Shown here: piece after piece, positions 1 through 12,196 of the stretch
Layout: each line of letters begins with the position of its first letter
Numbering within the stretch: the first letter of the stretch is position 1
Assembly (NCBI RefSeq): GCF_964340395.1
Contig: NC_135558.1
Location: 23,517,064 to 23,581,063 of the forward strand
Length of the DNA stretch: 64,000 bases
Direction of reading: 5' to 3'
Origin: Glandiceps talaboti
Lineage: Eukaryota > Hemichordata > Enteropneusta > Spengelidae
The notes under the pieces: model-generated
The model's input: the letters and a program-made list of their open reading frames with translations, nothing else
Database searches by the model: none
Told to the model about the DNA's origin: nothing
Program-made: the position numbers and the translations under genes

Positions 1-16
1 TATGTGATTAAATGTC

Positions 17-297
17 GGGTTGTCGGTGGCCGAGCGGTTAGCTCGTACGCCTCTTACCTCTGCAGTCTGGGTTCGAACCCGCCTGGTGTTGGCTGGGTTT
101 GATTTAAAATTTAACTAGGTCTGCTAAGAAGGGTGATGCTCAGTTTGACCCTGCCGAACAACGCAGGTTTTCCCCGGGCACTCCGGTTTCCTCCTGCTTC
201 TTCAACACTAGGGCACTAGGGCGCTGCTCTGCGGCGACCATTCAACAAATTTCCGAATTTATTTGGACAAATAAAGATTATTATTATTATTAAAAAG
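17..297 (+). mobile_element. tRNA-derived SINE
   Basis: The 5' part carries RNA polymerase III internal promoter boxes: an A-box-like TGGCCGAGCGG at 27-37 and a B box GGTTCGAACCC at 70-80. It does not fold into a proper tRNA acceptor stem, so it is not a tRNA gene. A body follows with a conserved-looking block near 165-200 (CCCCGGGCACTCCGGTTTCC), and the copy ends in an ATT-repeat tail (277-292). tRNA head, core and simple tail are the standard SINE layout. The core resembles conserved-core SINEs common in marine invertebrates; exact family not verified. No clear target-site duplication was found. Confidence 0.8.
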
Positions 298-358
298 TGA
301 CCTTTTGGTAAAAAATGTAAATACAAAAACGTCTGGCCAAATTAATTTAGATAGGTGT

Positions 359-364
359 TTTATT
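359..364 (-). promoter_or_regulatory. Poly(A) signal for the minus-strand exon
   Basis: AATAAA on the minus strand, 14 bases past the TAG stop of the 378-989 frame. Position fits a very short 3' UTR. The SINE at 17-297 lies just beyond it. Confidence 0.4.
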
Positions 365-377
365 TCTTTCCTTGACA

Positions 378-989
378 CTATTCTTGAGTTTCACTCTCAG
401 ACTCACTAGAGTCTGAAGATGTGAGGCAAGTCTTGTCTTTCTTTCTATCTATAACCAGTGAAATTAAACTATTTCCCTCCTCAGCATCATCAAATGCATC
501 TATCTGTACTAAATATTGTAAAGCATTTAGATGTCTGCGTGGTGTTAAGTGTTTTTTCATCAGTGACTTTGCACTAACTTTGGTAGTTGCCTTCTGGCCG
601 TATTTTCCTTCAACCTTATCCACAAGTTGCTCACTAAAAACAGTTAACAACAGTCTTTGTGCTTGACTAATTGTTCTTTTCTCTTTCCTTCTTCTTACTT
701 TTATTTTATTTTCCTTCTTTCTCCTTGTCTTCCTGTGTCGTTCGCTAACAACAACTTCATTCTGTGGGAATCTTCTTGCAATGATGTCACTTGTATGAGA
801 AACATCATTTTGTTTGGCTTTCACTAAACCAAGCCAATGTTTCAGAGTATCAAGTTTACTTGTTATATATTTGTTTTGACTACCAGCAAATGGCCGCTCA
901 CTGTGATTGTCATCAAACAGTTCCCTTCTCCTGTTTTCTAAAAGATCATGTAGTTGGTGTAGGAAAGTGAAAGCTATATTTGTCAGACC
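378..989 (-). CDS. Probable terminal exon, unidentified basic nuclear-type protein
   Basis: An open frame of about 203 codons runs from just after an in-frame TGA at 990-992 to a TAG at 378-380. There is no convincing ATG near its 5' end (a GTG lies at 822-824), so it is best read as a 3' terminal exon entered by splicing; candidate acceptor AGs lie near 973-990, with a weak pyrimidine tract. The product starts with a helical stretch containing NRRRELFDD and ERPFAGSQNKYITSKLD, then a strongly basic segment (RKTRRKKENKIKVRRRKEKR, nuclear-localisation-like), then a probable helical region, and ends in an acidic Ser/Glu tail (SSDSSESESETQE). A minus-strand AATAAA at 364-359 follows the stop by 14 bases. 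I do not recognise the family. Composition and length argue against chance; confidence is moderate because upstream exons were not found. Confidence 0.5.
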   Translation of the reverse strand, partial: GLTNIAFTFLHQLHDLLENRRRELFDDNHSERPFAGSQNKYITSKLDTLKHWLGLVKAKQNDVSHTSDIIARRFPQNEVVVSERHRKTRRKKENKIKVRRRKEKRTISQAQRLLLTVFSEQLVDKVEGKYGQKATTKVSAKSLMKKHLTPRRHLNALQYLVQIDAFDDAEEGNSLISLVIDRKKDKTCLTSSDSSESESETQE

Positions 990-1676
990 TCAGTGTGCAT
1001 AAAATCCTTAGTTTGCTAGCACTTCATGACATCACAAATGTCTGACATTAGATAGTTATTGTGTTATGAGTATAAATAGATATTTGAATACACTATGTAG
1101 GTGATGTGATGTCCTTAGATACTCCCCACAAATGTCCCCACTACAGTTTTTCACAAATCATGCATGTGAATGTGTGTTTACTCTGTGTCTGTGTTTCTGT
1201 GTATGTATAAGTGAATGACAGTTAAAACCACCACATCAAATGCCTTGGTATTAAGTGATGACTACTTATGGTGTCTAGTTGGGAAATAAACAAGATTATA
1301 CCACATGTGTATGATTACATGTATGGTCAAAATGTTTTATTTTGTTTTGTTTTCTAAAAAACTTCCTCTACAACGACTAAGTTGTTTGGGCTGAAATAGT
1401 AACATAATAATAGTACCAAAAGAAATATTACAGTTGTGCTACAGTAACAAAAAAAATTGTACTCTTTTTAGTTATTGTAGGGGGCAGGATATTGTGCACT
1501 TTTTTTTCTTCTTTTTTTTCCTTTTTTTTTGGGGGGGGGGCATGAAATTTTTATACTTTTGAAAGGGGGGCTGTGAAATTTTGGTTACAGTGGATGGGGG
1601 GGCCAGGAAAAAAACCAAGTCAGAGATAATTTCTCCCCAGGACCCCCCCCCCCCCTGCCGTAAATTCTGTCTGGTC
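990..1676. other. Non-coding spacer with T, G and C runs
   Basis: No coding signal seen. Around 1500-1540 a long T-rich run passes into a run of ten G, with further G runs at about 1565 and 1597 and a run of about 14 C at 1642-1655. Similar G-run sequence occurs near 18300 and 34130, so this is likely part of an interspersed element family. It ends at the first unit of the 54-bp array. Confidence 0.5.
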
Positions 1677-4600
1677 CCTTACTCCTATATCATGACTGTT
1701 TACACATGGACATCAAGTCAGTGTTAAGGGCCTTACTCCTATATCATGACTGTTTACACATGGACATCAAGTCAGTGTTAATGGGCCTTACTCCTATATC
1801 ATGATTGTTTACACATGGACATCAAGTCAGTGTTAAAGGGCCTTACTCCTATATCATGACTGTTTACACATGGACATCAAGTCAGTGTTAATAGGCCTTA
1901 CTCCTATATCATGACTGTTTACACATGGACATCAAGTCAGTGTTAATGGGCCTTACTCCTATATCATGACTGTTTACACATGGACATCAAGTCAGTGTTA
2001 ATATGCCTTACTCCTATATCATGACTGTGTACACATGGACATCAAGTCAGTGTTAATGGACCTTACTCCTATATCATGACTGTTTACACATGGACATCAA
2101 GTCAGTGTTAATGGGCCTTACTCCTATATCATGATTGTTTACACATGGACATCAAGTCAGTGTTAATGGACCTTACTCCTATATCATGACTGTTTACACA
2201 TGGACATCAAGTCAGTGTTAATGGGCCTTACTCCTATATCATGACTGTTTACACAGGGACATCAAGTCAGTGTTAAAGGGCCTTACTCCTATATCATGAC
2301 TGTTTACACATGGACATCAAGTAAGTGTTAATGGGCCTTACTCCTATATCATGACTGTTTACACATGGACATCAAGTCAGTGTTAATGGGCCTTACTCCT
2401 ATATCGTGACTGTTTACACATGGACATCAAGTCAGTGTTAGTGGGCCTTAATCCTATATCATGACTATTTACACATGGACATCAAGTCAGTGTTAATATG
2501 CCTTACTCCTATATCATGACTGTTTACACATGGACATCAAGTCAGTGTTAACGGGCCTCCTCCTATATCATGACTGTTTACACATGGACATCAAGTCAGT
2601 GTTAATATGCCTTACTCCTATATCATGACTGTTTACACATGGACATCAAGTCAGTGTTAATGGACCTTACTCCTATATCATGACTGTTTACACATGGACA
2701 TCAAGTCAGTGTTAAAGGGCCTTACTCCTATATCATGACTGTTTACACATGGACATCAAGTCAGTGTTAATAGGCCTTACTCCTATATCATGACTGTTTA
2801 CACATGGACATCACGTCAGTGTTAATGGGCCTTACTCCTATATCATGACTGTTTACACATGGACATCAAGTCAGTGTTAATGGGCCTTACTCCTATATCA
2901 TGATTGTTTACACATGGACATCAAGTCAGTGTTAATGGACCTTACTCCTATATCATGACTGTTTACACATGGACATCAAGTCAGTGTTAATGGGCCTTAC
3001 TCCTATATCATGACTGTTTACACAGGGACATCAAGTCAGTGTTAAAGGGCCTTACTCCTATATCATGACTGTTTACACATGGACATCAAGTAAGTGTTAA
3101 TGGGCCTTACTCCTATATCATGACTGTTTACACATGGACATCAAGTCAGTGTTAATGGGCCTTACTCCTATATCGTGACTGTTTACACATGGACATCAAG
3201 TCAGTGTTAGTGGGCCTTAATCCTATATCATGACTATTTACACATGGACATCAAGTCAGTGTTAATATGCCTTACTCCTATATCATGACTGTTTACACAT
3301 GGACATCAAGTCAGTGTTAACGGGCCTCCTCCTATATCATGACTGTTTACACATGGACATCAAGTCAGTGTTAATATGCCTTACTCCTATATCATGACTG
3401 TTTACACATGGACATCAAGTCAGTGTTAATGGGCCTTACTCCTATATCATGATTGTTTACACATGGACATCAAGTCAGTGTTAATGGACCTTACTCCTAT
3501 ATCATGACTGTTTACACATGGACATCAAGTCAGTGTTAATGGGCCTTACTCCTATATCATGACTGTTTACACAGGGACATCAAGTCAGTGTTAAAGGGCC
3601 TTACTCCTATATCATGACTGTTTACACATGGACATCAAGTAAGTGTTAATGGGCCTTACTCCTATATCATGACTGTTTACACATGGACATCAAGTCAGTG
3701 TTAATGGGCCTTACTCCTATATCGTGACTGTTTACACATGGACATCAAGTCAGTGTTAGTGGGCCTTAATCCTATATCATGACTATTTACACATGGACAT
3801 CAAGTCAGTGTTAATATGCCTTACTCCTATATCATGACTGTTTACACATGGACATCAAGTCAGTGTTAACGGGCCTCCTATATCATGACTGTTTACACAT
3901 GGACATCAAGTCAGTGTTAATATGCCTTACTCCTATATCATGACTGTTTACACATGGACATCAAGTCAGTGTTAATAGGCCTTACTCCTATATCATGACT
4001 GTTTACACATGGACATCAAGTCAGTGTTAAGGGCCTTACTCCTATATCATGACTGTTTACACAGGGACATCAAGTCAGTGTTAGTGGGCCATACGCCTGT
4101 ATCATGGCTGTTGCCACATGGACATCAAGTCAGTGTTAGTGGGCCTTACTCCTATATCATGACTGTTTACACATGGACATCAAGTCAGTGTTAATAGGCC
4201 TTACTCCTATATCATGACTGTTTACACATGGACATCAAGTCAGTGTTAAGGGCCTTACTCCTACATCATGACTGTTTACACATGGACATCAAGTCAGTGT
4301 TAAGGGCCTTACTCCTACATCATGACTGTTTACACATGGACATCAAGTCAGTGTTAATGGGCTTTACTCCTATATCATGACTGTTTACACATGGACATTA
4401 AGTCAGTGTTAATTGGCCTTACTCCTATATCATGACTGTTTACACATGGACATCAAGTCAGTGTTAATGGGCCTTACTCCTATATCATGACTGTTTACAC
4501 ATGGACATCAAGTCAGTGTTAACGGGCCTTACTCCTACATCATGACTGTTTACACATGGACATCAAGTCAGTGTTAATATGCTTTACTCCTATATCATGA

Positions 4601-7348
4601 CTGTTTACACATGGACATCAAGTCAGTGATAACGGGCCTTACTCCTATATCATGACTGTTTACACATGGACATCAAGTCAGTGTTAATGGACCTTACTCC
4701 TATATCATGACTGTTTACACATGGACATCAAGTCAGTGTTAATGGGCCTTACTCCTATATCATGATTGTTTACACATGGACATCAAGTCAGTGTTAATGG
4801 GCCTTACTCCTACATCATGACTGTTTACACATGGACATCAAGTCAGTGTTAATGGGCCTTACTCCTATATCATGACTGTTTACACATGGACATCAAGTCA
4901 GTGTTAATGGGCCTTACTCCTACATCATGATTGTTTACACATGGACATCAAGTCAGTGTTAATGGGCCTTACTCCTATATCATGACTGTTTACACATGGA
5001 CATCAAGTCAGTGTTAACGGGCCTTACTCCTACATCATGACTGTTTACACATGGACATCAAGTCAGTGTTAATATGCTTTACTCCTATATCATGACTGTT
5101 TACACATGGACATCAAGTCAGTGATAACGGGCCTTACTCCTATATCATGACTGTTTACACATGGACATCAAGTCAGTGTTAAGGGCCTTACTCCTACATC
5201 ATGACTGTTTACACATGGACATCAAGTCAGTGTTAAGGGCCTTACTCCTACATCATGACTGTTTACACATGGACATCAAGTCAGTGTTAATGGGCTTTAC
5301 TCCTATATCATGACTGTTTACACATGGACATCAAGTCAGTGTTAATGGGCCTTACTCCTACATCATGATTGTTTACACATGGACATCAAGTCAGTGTTAA
5401 TGGGCCTTACTCCTATATCATGACTGTTTACACATGGACATCAAGTCAGTGTTAACGGGCCTTACTCCTACATCATGACTGTTTACACATGGACATCAAG
5501 TCAGTGTTAATATGCTTTACTCCTATATCATGACTGTTTACACATGGACATCAAGTCAGTGATAACGGGCCTTACTCCTATATCATGACTGTTTACACAT
5601 GGACATCAAGTCAGTGTTAAGGGCCTTACTCCTACATCATGACTGTTTACACATGGACATCAAGTCAGTGTTAAGGGCCTTACTCCTACATCATGACTGT
5701 TTACACATGGACATCAAGTCAGTGTTAATGGGCTTTACTCCTATATCATGACTGTTTACACATGGACATCAAGTCAGTGTTAATGGGCCATACGCCTGTA
5801 TCATGGCTGTTTACACATGGACATCAAGTCAGTGTTAACGGGCCTTACTCCTATATCATGACTGTTTACACATGGACATCAAGTCAGTGTTAACGGGCCT
5901 TACTCCTACATCATGACTGTTTACACATGGACATCAAGTCAGTGTTAATATGCTTTACTCCTATATCATGACTGTTTACACATGGACATCAAGTCAGTGA
6001 TAACGGGCCTTACTCCTATATCATGACTGTTTACACATGGACATCAAGTCAGTGTTAAGGGCCTTACTCCTACATCATGACTGTTTACACATGGACATCA
6101 AGTCAGTGTTAAGGGCCTTACTCCTACATCATGACTGTTTACACATGGACATCAAGTCAGTGTTAATGGGCTTTACTCCTATATCATGACTGTTTACACA
6201 TGGACATCAAGTCAGTGTTAATGGGCCATACGCCTGTATCATGGCTGTTTACACATGGACATCAAGTCAGTGTTAACGGGCCTTACTCCTATATCATGAC
6301 TGTTTACACATGGACATCAAGTCAGTGTTAACGGGCCTTACTCCTACATCATGACTGTTTACACATGGACATCAAGTCAGTGTTAATATGCTTTACTCCT
6401 ATATCATGACTGTTTACACATGGACATCAAGTCAGTGTTAATGGGCCTTACTCCTATATCATGACTGTTTACACATGGACATCAAGTCAGTGTTAATAGG
6501 CCTTACTCCTAAATCATGACTGTTTACACATGGACATCAAGTCAGTGTTAATGGACCTTACCCCTATATCATGACTGTTTACACATGGACATCAAGTCAG
6601 TGTTAAAGGGCCTTACTCCTATATCATGACTGTTTACACATGGACATCAAGTCAGTGTTAATGGACCTTACTCCTATATCATGACTGTTTACACATGGAC
6701 ATCAAGTCAGTGTTAATGGGCCTTACTCCTATATCATGACTGTTTACACATGGACATCAAGTCAGTGTTAATGGGCCTTACTCCTATATCATGACTGTTT
6801 ACACATGGACATCAAGTCAGTGTTAATGAGCCTTAGTCCTATATCATGAATGTTTACACATGGACATCAAGTCAGTGTTAATGGGCTTTACTCCTATATC
6901 ATGACTGTTTACACATGGACATCAAGTCAGTGTTAATGGGCCTTACTCCTATATCATGACTGTTTACACATGGACATCAAGTCAGTGTTAATGGGCCTTA
7001 CTCCTATATCATGACTGTTTACACATGGACATCAAGTCAGTGTTAATGGGCTTTACTCCTATATCATGACTGTTTACACATGGACATTAAGTCAGTGTTA
7101 ATTGGCCTCCTCCTATATCATGACTGTTTACACATGGACATCAAGTCAGTGTTAATGAGCCTTAGTCCTATATCATGATTGTTTACACATGGACATCAAG
7201 TCAGTGTTAACGGGCCTTACTCCTATATCATGACTGTTTACACATGGATATCAAGTCAGTGTTAATTGGCCTTACTCATATCATGACAGTTTATCATGGG
7301 TCGAACTCCTATTTCATGACTGTTTATATATCGACATCAAGCCAGTGT
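1677..7348. repeat. Minisatellite A, 54-55 bp unit, about 104 copies
   Basis: Near-identical units repeat without interruption; each contains CCTATATCATGACTGTTTAC and GACATCAAGTCAGTGTTAA. The last units after 7260 are degraded (shortened, divergent), marking the array edge. Variant units recur in fixed order: the ACAGGGACATC variant at 2253, 3022, 3571 and 4061, and a GTGATAACGG variant at 4626, 5121, 5559 and 5997. Spacings of 495 and then 438 bp (8 units) show nested block amplification. Short open frames inside are artefacts of the repeat. Confidence 0.97.
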
Positions 7349-7871
7349 ATACAGTGTCATCAACGGCCATAAGTTACTGCGCTTATGAGAATGGTTCCTT
7401 GCATGATATAAATGTTTATCATAACGCAAGGAATACATACCGCTTAATGATATATTTTACAAAAGGAAATACATTTTCCAGTAGTTTTGTGCAGGTAAAC
7501 ATTTAATTCAATGAACACTAAGGCCTAAAATACAACTATGTGGTTCCAATTGCGTTCAACTTTAGAATAGGGTAGGTAGATTTTTAAAAAAAATATGTGT
7601 GAGTGCCTAGTTTGCATATGGTCTCTGTGTTATTGGTTTCTTCTCATCGGATGTACAGCCTTACAAATCGGAAGTTCGGTTTTATATTGTCTTTTTAAGT
7701 TGGCCAGTTTCCTCATCCACTATTTCTCCCGAGAGTTCATAATTTTGCGATTTTATTTTTTTTTCTCGAATACGTTAAAAAGGCTCTTAAAAAGGTTAGG
7801 GTCGGTAGTGAAAAACTAGGTGGGGTCGGGTAACCGGAACCAAACATTTTCTTTGGCTTAATTTCTTTATC
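7349..7871. other. Spacer between array A and a LINE fragment
   Basis: AT-rich single-copy-looking sequence. A frame without stops runs across about 7340-7494 and ends at a donor-like CAG/gtaaac, but its phase does not fit the next candidate exon and no acceptor is clear, so I do not call it. Nothing else recognised. Confidence 0.4.
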
Positions 7872-8033
7872 TGATATCTATCATCTAAGAACTACTCACT
7901 GGACAGAAGCTTCATCCACTCAGCTATCCAGATATGGAACAGTCTTCCTGATTATGTTGTTGTGGACATCTCTGGCACTGGACTCCAAGCCTTCAAAAGC
8001 CAGTTGCATGGTTTCCTTCTGACTAGGCCATAA
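7872..8033 (+). mobile_element. LINE reverse transcriptase C-terminal fragment
   Basis: Reading from 7875, a short frame ends in TAA at 8031-8033 and encodes YSLDRSFIHSAIQIWNSLP followed by FKSQLHGFLL. A conserved 'RSF..SAI..WNSLP ... FKS.L..FL' block is the usual extreme C-terminus of reverse transcriptases of Jockey/CR1/L2-type non-LTR retrotransposons. Only this tail is present and the frame is closed just upstream, as expected for a 5'-truncated or decayed copy. Confidence 0.75.
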
Positions 8034-8258
8034 CTGATGGTTCTTTTTATTTTTCTTCATTTGAGCTGCAGTGAACCATTTGATTGGCCTACTGGAGCAT
8101 CACTTATGTTCTGGTGGGCTATTGTTCACATGTGAATTTTGTATTTTTAAAAAAACAAAACGAACTGATAGCAACATTAGGTGCATATTGGCGCACTCAT
8201 TTAGTTGTCAATTTCTATTCAAGATTCCTAATTCATCAACTTCTATTTTCCCTTAAAG

Positions 8259-8284
8259 CTGAAAATCCTGATGAAAGTAGACCT
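8259..8284 (+). CDS. Candidate small internal exon of plus-strand gene
   Basis: A 26-bp segment between a pyrimidine-rich acceptor (CTTCTATTTTCCCTTAAAG) and a near-consensus donor (GTAAGT at 8285-8290). It encodes ..ENPDESRP and ends in phase 0, matching the phase-0 start of the exon at 9009. An alternative acceptor at 8221-8223 would give a 57-bp exon in the same frame. Very short, so only a candidate; the hydrophilic composition matches the downstream exons. Confidence 0.35.
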
Positions 8285-8442
8285 GTAAGTACATCCTTAT
8301 TTTTCCGTAGGTTTGTCATAAATTCATTTAATTTCATTAAAAAACGTATGTGAAAGTGTAATGACGAGGTGGGAAGGAGGGGAGTCTGGTATTTTAACCT
8401 ATGTACAACTGCCGACATCAGACCATTGACGGACGGAACCTG

Positions 8443-8741
8443 TTACAAACACGGAAAGTAAACAAATAAATTGGATTAATAACAATTGGCTCAGCATGTT
8501 GGAACAGCAGCGACTTGTATTACACGTCATGGTTTGATAAGAACAGTTTTATAGCCTTTTGACATGTACATGAAATGCCAGGGGAACTGGAATTTGTTTG
8601 TGAATGTGAACTACTATGTAAAGTGGCCATAAAACTGTTCTTATCTAATGACCGATAATACAAGTCTCTATACTTCCAACATGTTGTGCTAAGTGTTATT
8701 AATCCAATTCAGCTGTTTACTTACAGGCTCCGTTTGTAAAT
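8443..8741. mobile_element. Foldback/MITE-like element
   Basis: Two inverted arms of about 115 bp (8443-8556 and 8625-8741) flank a spacer of about 68 bp. Matching blocks include TTGGATTAATAAC against GTTATTAATCCAA and AAGAACAGTTTTAT against ATAAAACTGTTCTT. The arms have diverged by substitutions and small indels, so the insertion is old. No open frame; the layout fits a non-autonomous DNA element. It sits between two candidate exons and would be intronic. Confidence 0.75.
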
Positions 8742-9008
8742 ACTATACTGCCTCCCCACTTACAGTATGTCTATTAACTGTTTATCTTAATTTTGATTTG
8801 GACTGCATCTTACTACGATTTATTATCATTAAACACTTCGTATGCTCTAACTGTAAACGGGTTCCTAAAATATTGAACAAACTTGACATATTATTGTTGA
8901 TGAACTTACTGTAGAAACGTATGGCATGATTCTTTCTCTTTGTTTGTTGCCTCAGTAAGTTAATGTAACAACCCCACTAATCCAACTTCCAATGTCTCCC
9001 GTTCACAG
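8742..9008. other. Intron sequence upstream of the 102-bp exon
   Basis: No gene or repeat recognised. It ends in a good acceptor, TCTCCCGTTCACAG, at 8995-9008. Confidence 0.4.
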
Positions 9009-9110
9009 GGTAGTATTTGTGGTCCAAGTAATCATCGCCATAGCTGTTGTCATGGCAATACCTATGAGAATGCATCATCCTCTGAAGACGACACCCAACT
9101 GTCACAGGAG
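9009..9110 (+). CDS. Internal exon (102 bp, 34 codons), unidentified gene
   Basis: The exon is bounded by acceptor TCTCCCGTTCACAG and donor GAG/GTCAGA and is open in phase 0, exactly 34 codons. It encodes a hydrophilic, His/Ser/Cys-containing segment (GPSNHRHSCCHGNTYENAS) passing into an acidic part, SSEDDTQLSQE. The next candidate exon (10556-10660) also starts and ends in phase 0 and opens with another acidic run, so the join preserves both frame and composition. I do not recognise the protein; the segment looks disordered, as in nuclear or cytoplasmic regulatory proteins. Prediction rests on splice sites, phase and codon content only. Confidence 0.55.
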
Positions 9111-9760
<650 letters not shown>

Positions 9761-10555
9761 AGTTCTTCTATAATTCATTTATTCATCCATCAACCTACTT
9801 TTTTCTATAATTTTGTAATTCAGTCATTACTTTCATAAGTCATTCATTAATACATGCATTACTGAATTTGTTCCTACAATTATTCATCCCTAGACAAGTG
9901 TTAATTCTCTACATATAAGGAATTTGAATATGTCAGCTTGTTCCAGCTAAGAAATTGACAACCAATTTATCTGACAATGTCTGCTAGTCATAATGCCATT
10001 GGCTCCTGTTTCACGTGTATCAAACTATAATTTCAATGTATGAGTTAGGCATTTAGTACACCATAGCTATAAATCACGGAACTAAAGTATTGTCAGCCGT
10101 ATAGCCGATATCCGCAAATTAACTTTCAACATCCGGGCCTTCGGGCCACGGTTTTACCATTTGCTTCTTTTGCAACGCAATAATGTTACCGTATTAAGGT
10201 TTACTGTAACCTTTAAACAATGCCATCAAATTTGACGTCATCAGTGATGCTATTTTTGGTAAATAAGTTAAAATGGCATACGGGAGGGCAACGCACCGAC
10301 AAGGTTTGAATCACCAATTTTAGATAGAGTTAAGCGGTAACTTTAAAAAAGGAAATACGTCTATCATAAACTTAACCAGCCCTGTTATAAACTATTTTAT
10401 ATAGGAATTAAAAGTGTAATAAAATAAAATATCATATGAGTCAGAATAAAAATATTCAAATTATGAACGACTTTATATTTTAGCTTTATACATGTAAATT
10501 ACTGTTAAATGTGTGTATTTGATTATTTTTGTACTGTGCTTGATGTTATTACTAG
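9761..10555. other. Intron sequence
   Basis: AT-rich, no repeat array or coding match recognised. It ends in an acceptor-like tract with ATTACTAG at 10548-10555. Confidence 0.35.
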
Positions 10556-10660
10556 GACGAAACAAATGATGAAGACGAAGATATTGAAGAGAAATGTAGA
10601 AGTGGAAAATCAAAAAGAGAACTGACAGATCCAGTTTTATGTAATCTGATGGAGGAGGAG
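10556..10660 (+). CDS. Internal exon (105 bp, 35 codons), acidic then basic segment
   Basis: Acceptor ..TGATGTTATTACTAG and donor GAG/GTGGGT bound 35 codons in phase 0. The translation is strongly acidic (DETNDEDEDIEEK), then basic (CRSGKSKRE), then LTDPVLCNLMEEE. Such charge blocks are typical of disordered regions in eukaryotic regulatory proteins. It follows the 102-bp exon in frame and can join the terminal exon at 16054, again in phase 0. Family not recognised. The intron after it is about 5.4 kb and holds the 30-bp minisatellite. Confidence 0.6.
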
Positions 10661-11159
10661 GTGGGTAGCATTTTAGTTGAAACGTCAAATTCACTCTAGA
10701 CGTTAAATTTCTCATTGTTATCTGCATTAGCTCAGCTCTATTATTTACACTATTCATCAGTCAACAGTATCCTTTGTTTCTATAGCTGTCCCTCTCATTC
10801 CTCTCGTGTCGATTGTAGGCCCATGTGTATGTGTGTATGTATGTGTGTATGTATGTATGTATGTATGTATGTACATACGCAAGTGTGTGTGTTTGTGTGT
10901 ATGTGAACCACTTAAAAGTCAAAATCATCCTGACAGATTGCCTTGATATTTGATAGGCCTTTACTTAGGGTACGTAGATGAAAAATGAATGTTCAAAATG
11001 TTCAAATGAAATAATCAAATAAGTGATTTCCAAGTTACGTCAAAAGTGGTTTTCCTTCAAATGTGTCATTGTTCTTGGTGAAGTGCACAGAGATGTGTTA
11101 CACAATATTATATAATAACTGGGCCAAGTTCATATACACATCCTTTTATTGAAATTAGT
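10661..11159. repeat. Intron with (TATG)n-type microsatellite
   Basis: Mostly unremarkable intron; about 10820-10905 is an imperfect (TGTA/TGTG)n run. From about 10910 the sequence begins to resemble the interspersed family described at 11160. Confidence 0.6.
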
Positions 11160-11410
11160 GCTATAAATGAGACTGGTAAAATGGGCTCTCTTTTTTTCTT
11201 GTTGGGAATTTTGCCAAGTTAAAATGAAAATGATTGCAGCACAGGTGATCAGTGATTTGGGTCAAAAAATATGATTTTCGATTTAAAAAGGGAAATGAGA
11301 AAACTACTGGGCAGATTAATCTGAAATTTTGTGGGGACATTCTTAGTGATGTGTAGACAAAGAAGTTTTCATGATATGAAGATCCAATTAGTGATATCTT
11401 TAAAAATGTA
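11160..11410 (-). mobile_element. Interspersed repeat fragment, related to 25860-26310
   Basis: Read on the minus strand this matches the plus-strand sequence near 26040-26110: both have a CCCACAAAATTTCAG block followed about ten bases later by an AATCTG block and then AGTAGTTTT or GGTAGTTTT. The copies are diverged. No coding content; probably a non-autonomous element or satellite-like internal repeat of one. Confidence 0.55.
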
Positions 11411-12196
11411 ACTTTTTGGTACAAACGCTTTAATTCCAAACGTACTCAACATATCTGGCTGACATCGGGTGGAGATGTTTCTGAGGATGTGGTGATTAAG
11501 AATTACTCAGAACATGATGATCCCTTGGGTTATATGAAAATTAGGTCGACCTTGTTGTTTTACTGAAATAAGCTAACTAATAATACTGTGAATCCATCAA
11601 AGAATGAACACTCTGATGACAAATAGTATTGATTCACCTTATATTGGGAATGTATTGTTACCAAGATTTTTGCATTCCAGCAATTATTATGTGTCTAGGC
11701 AAAACACAAGACTGTCCTCATGGAAGGCATTCAGTTTAAATCTGGTTACCAAGTGTTTTGTACCCATATCATGTTTTACATTCAAGCTAATTTTGATTAA
11801 AGTTGATACATTTTTATAATACAAAAAGTCCCTTCTCATCGGGATACCCACCCTTTTCCGTAAGAGGGTGGAAGGTGGTTATCTGACGGATTATATACAT
11901 TTTCTATGAACGGATAAACAAAAGGGAACGTAAATTACAAGTATAGTGGAATATGATAATACAGGGAATATTGTTGGAGTTTGCAGTTTGGATTAGACTG
12001 AATATCAAGTTGGATGAGATTGATCAAATAGGGATTGGAAATGTTCATGTAAAGCTAATCGACCTTTCACCTTGATACATATATTAAAGTGATGGTTTCG
12101 GATAAAACAAGGTGTAATGTGGAAAGAAGCATGCCGGTAGAATCACGCTCCTACCTGCATGCAAGGACATAGGAATAATAACCTAGTATCAAATGT
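11411..12196. other. Intron sequence with an element end
   Basis: At about 11727-11747 a GGCATTCAGTTTAAATCTGG block is shared with the right end of the element at 23991-24990, suggesting a fragment of the same family. Otherwise nothing recognised. Confidence 0.45.

Noticed and set aside
20-95. Functional tRNA gene
   Set aside because: A and B boxes are present but the acceptor stem does not pair and a SINE body and tail follow.
1677-7348. CRISPR array reading of the regular repeats
   Set aside because: Units are contiguous with no unique spacers; eukaryotic minisatellite. The same holds for the other arrays.
7355-7494. Possible exon ending at CAG/gtaaac, containing AYENGSLHDINVYHNA
   Set aside because: It is open but starts inside degraded array sequence without a good acceptor, and its phase does not fit the candidate exon at 8259.
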